The translations under genes and the position numbers were made by a program. A DNA stretch of 64,000 nucleotides, from positions 24,466,417 through 24,530,416 of the forward strand of contig OY727098.1 of NCBI GenBank assembly GCA_963402885.1. The letters are read 5' to 3'. The notes beneath the pieces were generated by a model. It did no database searches, had not been told where the DNA came from, and saw only the letters and a program-made list of their open reading frames with translations. Origin of the DNA: Antedon bifida. Lineage: Eukaryota; Echinodermata; Crinoidea; Comatulida; Antedonidae. Below, piece after piece: positions 37,358 to 49,700 of the stretch; position 1 is the stretch's first letter; each line of letters opens with the position of its first letter.

Positions 37358-37821
37358 CAAAATTCTGTTTCAGAAAAAACTTTTTTCAGTAGTTAATCAA
37401 TCTGTAATACCATATCCGGTGACTTTCTAGAAAGTGAAAAAAAGTGCAAACAAGTTGGTGGATATGCAGTGGTTCATTTTTGCTATAGCACGAAAATAAA
37501 CCTCTAAAGTTGAATAAAAACACCAGAAACATAAAATTCAAGTTATTACCTAGGCATTATTTTTACCACACTGTTTCTTTTTCCTAAATGTTTAAAAATG
37601 CCTCTCTATTATTTACAACGTTTGTGTACAAAAGAATAGGGATTTTACTGTGTAATTCGAAGTACCCCAACACACACCCCCCCCCCCCCCTCTCAGGGAA
37701 GAAAATGCTTATTTTCAACAAAAATCCCCAAAAATAATAATGAAACATAGGGGCCCATTATAGATCGATAATTAGAATGTATGATCAATAGCATTTTTAT
37801 TCCCGCGCCTGGCCTTTAAAA
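37358..37821 (+). repeat. Dispersed repeat G, copy 1
   Basis: About 460 bases align with 59766-60161 in the same orientation. Shared blocks include AAGTTGAATAAAAA with CCAGAAAC and AAATTCAAGTTAT, AAAAATGCCTCTCTATT, TATAGATCGATAATTA, GAATGTATGATCAATAG and CCTGGCCTTTAAAA. No ORF or inverted ends were seen. A poly-C expansion interrupts this copy. Confidence 0.75.
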
Positions 37822-38674
37822 CCGTATTTCTTTCTCTTCTCGTTTTAAATATTGGACCCCTTTCTGTTAGCACATAGTATAGGCCTACCGTTATTTCAAA
37901 ATACGTTTTTGAAAATAGGCCATATAGTAAATGGAAAACATTTTTGTTATTGCGTATTCATTATTGATATAGACAGATGCCATGTAAATTAGTTGTATTT
38001 GGTATTCGAATGCAACTTATTGTTTAATACATTATATTCAAATCAAAACTAATTATTTTGTACATGTTCTATTGCATGAAATTGTAGGCAATCGTAAAAT
38101 GGGCATTTATATGTTGTCCAGAAAGGATACATAAAGTTCTGTTTGTAACTTAGCGTCTACTTGAGTATTGTCAAAATTGAGAACGTGCTTAGTTTGTTTG
38201 AATGAACGTGATGACAACTTATAAATCCTACGTTTGTTAAGAGCGATCAAGGTTGAACATTAATAGTTGCATAAGTACTTTCTTTCAGCGTGTAATATCT
38301 AACTTTTTGTACTCACCAGGTCAACTTTAAACGTCACTGCTAACAATATGCTAACCTATATCCTGTGTAAATTTAGAATATTAATTTCATGATTTCAGAG
38401 ACAGTGTGGCAACTGAATACTGTACTAAATATAGTCAATACATAAATAAACAATACATTTATTGTTGTATTGTATATACATCACAGTAGATCTTTCATGT
38501 TTTATTAAGCGCGCTGAATATTCTCAATTGACGAATACCGAGAAATAAATAGCAATGGGCCTCTTTCAGAAGAACCAACAGTGTTTATTCGATGACTATT
38601 TTTATAACCACCATTTCTGCTGTCAAATATACCGTATATACGCTATTCAGAAAATATATAATATATTATCGTTA

Positions 38675-38823
38675 AGCTCTGTCTACACTATCAAACTAGT
38701 TTGACAAGAAAAGTGTAAAGTGCCCAAATATGGTAGTGATATGGTCAAATATGGTAGTGATATGACATCATCATGTCCATATATGGGCACATCACATAAA
38801 GTTTCATAGTGTAGACAGAGCTT
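38675..38823. mobile_element. MITE family A, copy 3
   Basis: Ends AAGCTCTGTCTACACTATCA and the inverse GTGTAGACAGAGCTTT, with TA-containing flanks (GTTA on the left, TATAAT on the right). The interior duplicates ATATGGTAGTGATATG and ends GGGCACATCACAT. About 1.8 kb upstream of the P450 start codon. Confidence 0.85.
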
Positions 38824-39299
38824 TATAATTGGCAGAAACAGGACCTTTATAGGTCGGAATACCAATTACAGAAATACCGTAATTATAAAAAAAAAGAAGA
38901 AAGAAATACAATAGGGACTCAAGAAAGTCCAGTGATATATCTACCTATTATTTATTTGTTATATTAAAAACAAATTATTTTAAAATCGTACAAATCGTTA
39001 CACAGTTATTATGGAATGATTTCACTTATCATCCGGCCAATGTACTTTCTGAATCGTAATGTACTTTCTGAATCGTAATGTCGTAGGCCTAACAACAATC
39101 TTACATGTCATTCAGCAACAGACCAGCGGTCACCGTCTCTCTCTGATCTGTATCAACCATAGTTTAAAATGTCACATTTTTATTACCCTATTTACTGAGG
39201 TGGCTTATGCAGCAGTTTATAGAAACTAATACGTTAGGGTCTGGAAAATAGTTATTTAAATTTAAAAATTCAAACTACTGCCCACAACTAAAACGCACC

Positions 39300-39520
39300 A
39301 AAGTAAGTAAAGTTACGCTGTAAGTAAGTAAGTCCAGTCTTTGATGTTGTCCGACCAGCTCGTCCTCTGTCGTCCTCGTCTCGTCTGCGTCCTCCTTCAC
39401 AGTGTCCTGTAAGATGGTTTTGGACAGGCTGTTGTGCCGCGTGTAGTGTCCGAACCATGCCAGCTTGCGCCGCTTGATGGTGGAGTAGAGGTTCCTATGG
39501 ACCCAGCAGGTATCGATGCT
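39300..39520 (-). pseudogene. LINE C-terminal remnant with TTAC-repeat tail
   Basis: On the minus strand from about 39510 the translation reads RNLYSTIKRRKLAWFGHYTR, HNSLSKTILQ and, after a one-base frameshift, RRGRQRTSWSDNIKDWT. That is the C-terminal tail seen downstream of many LINE reverse transcriptases (KWFGHVTRHDSL...RRGRQRKSW...NIKEW). It is followed at 39300-39333 by short ACTTACTTAC repeats, a typical LINE 3' tail. Everything 5' of this is missing, as in an ordinary 5'-truncated insertion. Confidence 0.75.
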
Positions 39521-40606
39521 TAGGCCTATATCGGTGTCTGTATACAGCGTACGTAGTGTGGTGCGTTTTAGTGAAATTCTACATTTTGATGATGATTAGG
39601 CTGAGTTTGTTCAACAGTAACGATGTATAATATGCAAAAAAATCAGATAGCACCTTTAGTATTACTTAAAGGTTTGCATGGCGAATACACACTATTTGCA
39701 GTACATGTGTTTCTAAAAGAAAAGTTGAAAATGTCTCAACTTTTTCGGTTGTTATGATACAACCGTTTTCTTGAGAATACTGGTCATAACATACCATGCA
39801 AATATATTGATTACAAGTATAATATATCGAATATAAACAACTTATACTATGCATATTTTGTAAATGTAAACTGTCTTTTGTAAATAAACTGGTTTCAAAT
39901 AAATATGGCCACACGCGTCTATAAAATAAAATGCATTTTAACAGTTAACAATTTGTGGGCATGTGTTAGTTTCACTATTACAACGTAGACGAAATGTTAC
40001 TATAGATTAAGGTTTCTCTAATCGAAAGCATACACATATAATCATTAACTAATAACATACACAAATTTGTTTTGAAGTTTTACCTAAAATTATCACGTCT
40101 TCAATAAAGTTTTGAGAGAACATCCGACGTAGAGGTCGGAAGCAGATTCAGTCAAGCTGGGCGATTCCATTTTTTTCTTAATTTTAATAAACAATTTCGA
40201 ATAAGTATAATTATTAAAAATAACTTATAATTTTATAAATAGATAATAAGATAATATCTGAACTAGAAATGATTTCATAAGGATCTTCCGGTTTGTTTGT
40301 CACTATGAGCAATCCAGTTTTTAAAAATATACACCTCATCCCAAGAATGGATCAGTCCATGCGTTTGGTGATTGGCGTATACATTTTTCCGCTAATACCA
40401 TATTGTGTATAGGAGCTTCTTGTTATAATTCACTTCACAATTCATTGACAGTAGTAAATGCGTCATTGATCTATTCTCACATTGATCTATTCTCACGTTG
40501 TTTTTTACGAACTGATCAATCTGTTTAATCAACAGGTGTACGGGGATTTTTTACATTCATTACATTACAAAGAATAGAGACTTCTGATCATCAAGAGAGT
40601 GTAGCA
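39521..40606. other. Upstream region of the P450 gene
   Basis: It probably includes the promoter and 5' UTR of the plus-strand P450 gene. I see no TATA box at a convincing distance and no recognisable regulatory motif. The sequence is AT-rich and unique by eye. Confidence 0.35.
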
Positions 40607-40775
40607 ATGGTACTGGGGATAGCCCTGCTAATATGTCTGTGCATTCTGTTCACAGTTTGGATTTTTGTAAAGTTTGTGATTTGGATTCGGATGGTTATAA
40701 TTGTCAACAGGATTCCAGGCCCACCTGGGTTACCGCTTATTGGAAATGCGCATCAATTCAAGACTGAGCCACATG
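40607..40775 (+). CDS. P450 exon 1: membrane anchor and proline hinge
   Basis: ATG at 40607 has G at -3 and G at +4, a good start context. Residues 2-33 are strongly hydrophobic (VLGIALLICLCILF onward) and form the signal anchor; IPGPPGLPLIGN follows. The exon ends CACATG|GTAAGTAAG in phase 1, residue 56. Intron 1 is about 8.15 kb. Confidence 0.92.
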
Positions 40776-43700
40776 GTAAGTAAGTTATATAGGTCACTTA
40801 GAACAGAAGGGTTATTATTAGAAAAAGGTTTCTTGTTTTAATGCCTGGATTTTTTATCCAGGTGGATCCGTTTCCCCTTAAATTTCGAGAAAAAATAAGA
40901 GATGAAAATAAATGTCCTGGCCTTCACCTATATGGTGATTTCAGAACTCCCGTCCTTATTTCCAGTCCTGTATCTCTGGGTTTACGTAGATCAAGGAATA
41001 GTGGGAGTAATTTCCCTCTTCTTGCTTTAGTAGATTTAACACACTTGAAAATCTACCTAAAAACAACTATTATTTTCAACTAATCATGTTTTTTCTTGTG
41101 GTCTCTTAATTTTTGAAAGCAGAAGAAGGTTTTTTTTTTGCTTGTCAGATAGCGGGAGGAGTTTTACTTCGCCCAGTGCTCCCCTCGGCATTATCCTCGC
41201 GCCTATATTGCATTTGCTGTTAAAACATATGTAGTTTTATAAAGGAAAGTGTCTTTTTAATATGAGTGTTCCCTGAATATGGGTGTCCCAAAGGAACACC
41301 CCTGTCATAGCCCTTACTTGACACGAAACGTGGTATCAACATTTCTGTCAAAATGCATGTTTTTCTTCTATATTTTTCTATACAGATTTTTCTGCTCTTT
41401 GGTACATATCTATTTCCTCTACAAAAAATTAGTAGTTTCCTGCACAGTGACTATATACAGTGTTGACATTTTTTTACATGACTCAAGTTAAAAATGTTCT
41501 TTCTTAATGGACAGGTCGAGGTAGCAATGTGAACCCTAGTAATTGTCCGTATAGGTTTATTTTAAATAGAAAATGTTATCCAAATAGTGTCATAGGAAAA
41601 TTCCACAACACCCTCATCATAGGCCTATATGTATTCCACGAGATGCCTGTATCGTAGACCCCAACCTAACCTAAAGCTCAGTCTACACTATCAAACTATT
41701 TTGACAAAAACATGATGTGATGTGCCCAAATATGGTAGTGATATGCCCAAATATTAGTAGTGATATGACATCATCATGTCCATATATGGGCACATCACAT
41801 TGTTTTGTTATATAAAGTTTGATAGTGTAGACAGAGCTTAACCTTAAAACCTTCCACGACACAGGCACCACATACACACATGAGATGTATTAAATAATTT
41901 GCTACTGCACACAATTGTGGAGAGATACAGCACTGAGAATCGGTGGAAAATTTATGTACCAATTCGGGAATTAAAATTTACATTCAGTAGGCATGGGACG
42001 TTCTTTTAAATAAAAAAAAAATGAATAGAATAGAATACAGAAAATAATTTACTACCGTCTTGATTTTTTTTTATTTTTGAAGTTGTTCCCATGTAAACTC
42101 CGTACAAAATGTGTCATCGACAAGACCATGTAGAGAACGAAGGATATTTGCGATACGTGTTGTGTCACAGGGGTTTCATTGCATGTAGGCCCAATATGTT
42201 TCAGATTTCCTTTCTCGTTTTACCATCATTTTACAATAATAAATTAAACAAGTTTGAAGGATACACAAAAAAAGCGAAAAAAAAGCACTTGAACAAGTGG
42301 GCCACCTAAAAAGCGATAAAATAAATTATTATATTGTCAAGGATTGTATAACAGGATCCCAATGTTTATTTTATTTATAAGATAAATTTGTTTTTCCATT
42401 TACATGTTTTATGTAATATAATTCATCATACACAATGGCCTCGTTAGACTTATGCAATTCTGTATTTCACCGATATAAGCCGTTTATGAATTGAGAGAGC
42501 ATGTTCAGTAATCTATTTTAATATAGCATGACGTCATTGGTTACAGTGTTATTATGTTTATAAGACGGATTTAAATGAACTGTATTCATTGTTAATGTTT
42601 ATATTATTCTGCATTATGCAAAAGAGCTAAACTGCGTAGACCTAAGTACTATGCATTTGTGTTTAAAAAAAGAAAGATATGTTAGCGCAAGATGATCAAC
42701 AATTTGTGGCTCGTGGCTGGTGAAACTACAAGCTCGTAGCCAAGATTTGTTGTCCACAAAAGGGGAAAAAATCGTCATAAGCTAGCCTAGTTAAGAATAC
42801 TATTATATATTATCACCTTTGCTGCTGGAGGTGCTAGTTTGAAAAGATCACCCTAGATACAGGCTTATAACAGTTGTCTATAATCACATAAATACACATT
42901 CAGAGCCTTAGCATTTGGCGATTGAAGAGAGATTTTTATCTTCTTCATAAAACAGTCTGTGTGCAATACACTTTTTTTCTCCACTTATCGGGCTCCTCAA
43001 GTCCACACTACACATTTGGAGTATTAAAAAACATGTTAAAATGCATAGAAGCTATAAACAATGTTCACGTTATGAATAAGATTGTGTTATGAATAAAAAA
43101 AAGTAATATATAGGCCCTATTATGCATTATTGATTGCCTGTCAGAATATGGGTCAAATGAGCCTAAGGTAACCCGTAACCCCATTTTAAATTGAATTGGA
43201 AACGAATACTCACAGGAAATAAATGGATAATAATAATATCATTGATTCCACCAGTTATGACATCCTAATTGCCGGATTGTGATCATTTTCGGTACCATAG
43301 CAACAGTTTAGTTCTACGCATTATTTATCAAGCTTTTTATACGCCGCCCAAAATTGGCATCAGGCCAGAAATCTACCAAATATGGCTTTGTAAGGATTAA
43401 ACTAGTTTTTCGTCCCTTCCTTTTACCCTTCTATGAAGAGAGTGAAATTCTACTCTCTGAGGACGATGCCTGTCAAGATGAATTAATTAAAGTCAAAACA
43501 TAATTTTATTTCCTGCAAGTATGAAATTTAAGCGGATATAAAAGCAAATACCAGTTATTAATTTAAGGAATTTATGAAATCATTTCATATTACCATTGGG
43601 GTTTATTGATGTTAAGTACAAAATGGGGAAATATCTCAATACTGAATTATTAAGTTTAAATGTAAATGTCAAATATTAATTTTAAGAGTAATAAATTATG

Positions 43701-46700
43701 TAATTTTTTTCACGCCAATGAGACAATATGGCTAGGGGATACGCCCTTGCTTCCAGTAATAACCGTTTGATTGCGCCAATGACTACCATCTCATAGATTG
43801 GATCACTCCAGTCACACAGAATCAGCCAAATGAGCCAAGTGGACGAATACAAAGTGGGTGCATAGGGCTATAGGAAGTTGGATATTATTAAAGCTGGAAC
43901 CCAAAATGTCTAAATAGGGTTCGTGGTATAGGCTAAAATATGCTAAAAGTTTCCTAAAGTGATAAATATCAGACTGCATCAATTAGGCATGTTGTGACAT
44001 TTGGCCCATCGGGCGTGCCTCGGCACATCTACAGACGCACTGTGATTAAGATTATGTTAGCCCTAAAAAAACAGGAACACCAACCAGTCATAGAATTGGC
44101 GTTGCATTTGTATTTATAGGCCTAGCGACCTAACATTATGGAAACGTTAGTTTCACGTTCGGGATTTTAAATATTTGAAAGAAAATTTAAAAGAGAAAGT
44201 CGATTTTATAGACGGTCTTACATCCAGAACGCAACCAGGCCCTGCAATGTTGCTTAACTTCGGTGATCTGACGAGAACCGATGTTTCAACGCAGTATGGC
44301 CGAAATAAAAAAATAAATAAAAAGGAAGCCAAGTGGCCTTGATTTCAAGATGGGCTTCTTTTTGAGATTACTTTTGTAAAGACTTTTTTTTCGAGGGATG
44401 CCTTCTTTTGGAGATGGGCTTCTTTACGGTATGCATCACTGTACTATGCAATTGTCAAATTGTGTTACAGAATTTCTTAATAATGATACTCCTGCTAAAA
44501 TAAGATCAATAACATAGAATAAATTGCTTTAACATTGTATCTGAATGGAATTAATGAGTCACTGCGATTTTGCATATTAAATCATTGAAACTATGTATGT
44601 CAGTGTTTATTTGTTTCAGCAAAATGAAGAAATTAAAAAAAATGTATGCATTGTGTAGTTAAGAGGAAAACCAATTTAGGCAATATACGGTAGATAATTT
44701 ATGTTGCATGACGTAGGCCTACCGTAATTTCATGAACGACCACCAATAAGTGTTATGGGCGTTTTCACATTTGTGGGTTCAACATGGTCTTAGTTCCTGC
44801 ATTTTTCAACGATTGCGTGAATGAATTACCATTGCACCTGTATTACTTACACCGATCTTTACTGATACTGATCTAGGTCAGATTCAACAATTAACTTGCT
44901 CCGGACGGTCATTATTATGATTCACCAGGACAAAAATAAATCTACTGACCGTTGCCGTTTACCCACATCTTCTTTTATTTTAATATGTCTACACATTACA
45001 CACAAGAAGATACATACACATGAGTGAAACTTACCGTACCAAATCATGAATAATTCATGACCGACATAGACATTATAGGGGTCGCTAACTATTAACATGG
45101 ACAGAGATCAAGTACCTCGCGTCAACAGGTTTTGCCATGCCAAACAGTATAGAGAAGTATATTGTCTTCAGACGATAGGCCTTTGGTTCGATACCAATTA
45201 ACATCATCCATAGTTGAGAGAGATTATTTAGAGTGTTAGGTTAAGTTATATTTATGAAGTAGATCAGCTCTTATAATTCTTTATCATAGAAAATAATGAG
45301 GGTCATGAATTATTCATGATTTCTGCCTTAACCTAATATAGGAAAAGAAATAATGCTACCCGGGTAAAAGATATTTAAGATGCAGAATCTCGTCAATTTA
45401 AAAAGATTATTGGGAACATTTTACATTAAACTTATACAAGTAAGCACGAGTGTGTTTATTGTTATGATCGTAAGAAACATAATATAAGATAATATATTGC
45501 GCTAAAAATGTTAAATGGAATTATATCAAACAAGGAATTATTGACGTGATTTCGTTTGTTTGTTTAGTGGTATAGAATAGCACTTTAACACTTTTACAAG
45601 TCTTACTTCGTTGACAGAAAGAGACAAATACATTTAACTTGTCAATACGGAATGTTGATGGATAAGTATAAAACAAATTTAATAAGCGTTTGTATTCTGC
45701 TGTGTAGAAACTCAATTATATTGGTATTTGCTCGCAGCCTCCTTCAACCCCTTGGTTTGCCACTGCCTTTCACTCATTTTATTGTGAAAATAAATTACCA
45801 GTGCAGGTTTCCAAATGTCTTGATCTTTCCGTTGCTGCTGAGATGATAACAATGGAGTCGGATAATCCTTGCCTTCACTCAATGCATTGTTAAACACTAT
45901 GTAAGGCATAACCCTACCTGCACCTATAATTGCCATAGTTGTCATTGGGTGCTATATTGCAACAGTTAGGCCTACAGGTTAATATTACGTTGTGGTGCAG
46001 CATCTATCGGTAGGCCTATGTCCTCGAATTGAAAAGGGATGAAAAAGGCGCTTGATATTTGTAATGTTTTGCTCGTGTATAATACTATATTTAGACCTAC
46101 ACATTTAGACCCACGTAGACAGTATAGGTATATGTATCTAAATGGAAATATTTGTGAGGAAGCAATATAATCTATAAAATCTGGTGTTAAAATAATTATT
46201 TTATATTGTGATAGACGTCGTAATGTTTGCTTGTATGTAGTTGGGTTGCATCCTTACCCAATTTGAGATTACAGTAATTTGCGAGTCATCATCTATCACC
46301 TGGAGATGTTAAATCTAACATTTTAAATTTAAAATATCATATCACACCTAAATATGTTGATTTACGACGTTAGTGAACTCCATCTAACCACCTGAAACCA
46401 TTGAACATGAACATATGCTGAGAATGCCTTACGCAATATGTTTTCAGGTCACAGCAAAATTACATTTCCATAAGTGGGCTACAACCCACCCTCTGTGTAT
46501 GCTGGCACAATGATCAATTTCAACAAGATATTGGTTAAATTTTTAAGACTCAGGGGCCGAAACGTCCTGGGTCGAAATGTCCCTTGGTCGAAACGTCCCT
46601 GAGCCGGAACATCCATAATGGGAGGCTCAAGTAGCGAAGCACATCCTCTAGTATAAGAAATAATTTTTTTTCTTTCATTAGACGTTAAATAAATCATTCT

Positions 46701-49700
46701 AGTCTCTAATAGCAAACATGTAGACTGAAATTTCATATCGGCCCACAATTGATGTATAGTTTAATTTAAGGCTACGCACGAAAATGTACTTTAAATGGGC
46801 ACAAATAGACAAATTATATTAGGACATGTTATTATATTTAACCTTCAATGGTAGTTACCGTCTAGTAAGTTTATTGATCAGAAATATTGACGTTGCACAG
46901 ACATCCAAAGGGTAATTTCTCTTTTTTAATTAGGTTAAAAAGCTATAAAATTGTGCCTTCGTCATTGATTTGTAATTCGAAAACTTTAGTTGACCTATTA
47001 TAATTATCATGATTATTATTATTAAATATTTTTAGATTATTTAAAAGTTGAACAAACGGTTAAGTTAAAAAGGACATTGTACTCTAGTTAGGTATCGTGA
47101 CAACTGAAAGGGTATTTCGGTTGCGGTAGCGTGGATTTCGGGCCTAACCACATTTAGTTTTCCGTTTCAGTTATAATAATTAAGTGTAATTTATAAAGGA
47201 TCCTTTTAATCAGGTTGAATGGTATTTAAACACGTAGTTATCAATGTTATCTAACGTGCATTTATAAGAATTGTATGCTAGTGATACAGCCATCATTTTA
47301 TAGGTCCATGCATAGGCCTACATCGAATCGATTTTTGCCGTTCTTTTGTTTCATTTCATGTTTCAAGTGTACATTCAAAATCCAGGTCTACAACTTGTGC
47401 AGTAAAACCCTTTCGACGTTTATGGATTTCCTGTTCCATTGTATCTCTTTTTGTTGAATAATGTATAAATATTTAGAGCTGACATGTATTGCTATTATTT
47501 ATTGCTTTCTATATTCAGTATTCTCTTTATTATTTATTGTTAATTCATTTCAGTCATTTATTTGTATATGGAATAACAATTTGGAAAAGGAAAATACTGT
47601 ATGGGGAGTGTGGCATATGACTTGCCCCAAGTCTGTAGTTATTTCGAGGCTTCTCCATGTTTGTCTTAATTAAAAGCTCAAGTAGTATACGTATGAAACG
47701 TCATATGTGCCAACATATTTATCTTTTTACTAATATTAAGTCAAAACTCCGCCTGGAACCCAGACTAATGGCTATAGTCCCTGACAAGCGAATGGGGGAC
47801 ACATAGGGTTGAGAGGTGGAGGAGGGAGGGGGTGTCTTGGAGCTATAATTATTGCAATTAATGTTGGTTTGGATAAGCATATTCTGTTTTGAGAATATTA
47901 TATATACAGTAATATCACTATGAACATTGACAAATTAAAGGAAGTATCGACTGTCCTTGTGGATGTAATTGCATTGACTTGCTGATGTATGTGACGTCAT
48001 GTCACCAGGGACGTTCTATTTATTTTGAGGAAGGAACATTTTGTTCAGATATGGAAACATTTAATATGAATTAGACACTATGCAGTGATTCGAAAAGTTA
48101 GTGTATTTATAATACGAGACGTGAAATAAATTCAATTTTAATAGCAGAAATGTATTTACCAAAATGCTTACTCCTAATAGGTTTAGTGTTATATAATTCT
48201 GTTGTATCTTCAATAAATAATTAATTAAATAGGTGCAATATTTAACAGAATTAGGACTTGAGAATCGCTCGTTATATTCACTGCATCACATATTTTTGAA
48301 AGTGTATTATTTTAATTAAATTGTATGGCTTAATGTTGTTGCGAAATAAATGGCACTTTACTTGGGATAAGATGAGATGGGATAAAATTACGATTTTTTT
48401 CTCGCAATGCTGTTCCTTAATTTTGATGTTTCCGGAACCGAAATAAAATGATATAGCTTGTTAGTTATTCACGAAACTTCCTCCATATTGCATAAGCCAA
48501 ATTATTCAATAAGGCCTGTTGTACTATATTTGTACTAATAATGTTTAAAAAAATTGTATTCAATATATTATCTGATATTACTTCATTGTGTTGCATTTAC
48601 TGTGCAGTATTAGGTCTATAAAATGATATAGCTTGTTATCAAAAGTTATTCACGAAACTTCCTCCATATTGCATAAGCCAAATTATTCTATAAAGCCTGT
48701 TGTACTATTTGTACTAATAATATTTAAACAAATTGTATTCAATATATTATCTGATATTACTTCATTGTGTTGCATTTACTGTGCAGTATTAGGTCTGTAT
48801 CGTTACCTCACCTGATCTTTTCCTCATACATATATTTAAGTAAGTAACCGTATATACGGTATTATGTAATCATCTTTATTTATCTGATTTTATGAAAATC
48901 AATTTGCTTTATTTTTTTTTCTCAGAATTTTATATGCAGTTTAAGAAGTATCATGAACAGTTTCCGTCAATTTACCGATTATGGATTGGCCCCGTGCCAA
49001 CCGTTCTGCTCTGTTCACCAGAAAGTGCTGAGGTAGGTATTCTTCAATGGAGACGCTGTTCTTGTGGTGAATTCTGCCCATTAATGGGCTACCACAAGAA
49101 CCGCAGAATAACACCTAGTAAGGGTCTTTGGCAGTGGCGTAACGGCTATGAGCGCTCACTGGCTAAACCCAGGGGCTCCAGTGGTCAAGGGGCCCCAGAG
49201 CATGAACAGTCCACTGCACCTACCCAGCGTTGGAGGGCCTCTTGGGGTGCTAAACCAGGGGCCTTTGCCATGTGCGTTACGCCAGTGATCTTCGGGACCC
49301 AAAAAAGTTACCTCTTATAACAAGAGTGCCCCTTGGATATGGGTTGGTCGTAGTGTTAGAAAACATATTGCCCCTCATTCATTTCACGGGACGTGTCCTT
49401 CTTAATAGTGGTGTCTCTGCTAATTCCAACAAAACTATTAGACCTCTTCATCCTAATATGCAGACATTTTTGTAAAAACATTTTTGCAAGTAAGTAGGCC
49501 TAAGGCTATTCTGTTTCACCTCACCTCGTTTTTAATTGATATGCAATGTTATGGTTTTGATAACTTCGGTCAATCGTTTAAAAACGTGAATTAGTTTGAA
49601 AACACCTTCACGCTAATGAATGACGATTCTTAAAGATACGCCATAGGGCTTAAAAGATACGCCGTGGTGCTTAAACCGCACGATTTAACGTAAGAAAGCT

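Larger units (their letters stand above)
35421..39299. other. Gene-poor interval
   Basis: No gene. It contains a weak tRNA-like stretch near 36928-36985 (GTGGCTCAACTCAGTGG with no B box), repeat G1 (37358-37821), a poly-C run (about 37677-37690) and a family A MITE (38675-38823). Confidence 0.45.
40776..48925 (+). other. P450 intron 1, about 8.15 kb
   Basis: It holds a family C remnant, family A MITE copy 4, a 5S rRNA-like remnant, element D, a 16-bp tandem repeat and a 175-bp tandem duplication. An 80-codon open frame at 40841-41083 shows no domain and no splice logic. No alternative first exon is evident. Confidence 0.6.

Noticed and set aside
37677-37690. Poly-C run as a functional element
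   Set aside because: A simple homopolymer expansion inside repeat G copy 1.
40841-41083. 80-codon ORF in P450 intron 1 as an alternative exon
   Set aside because: No CYP similarity, and exon 1 joins exon 2 in phase without it.
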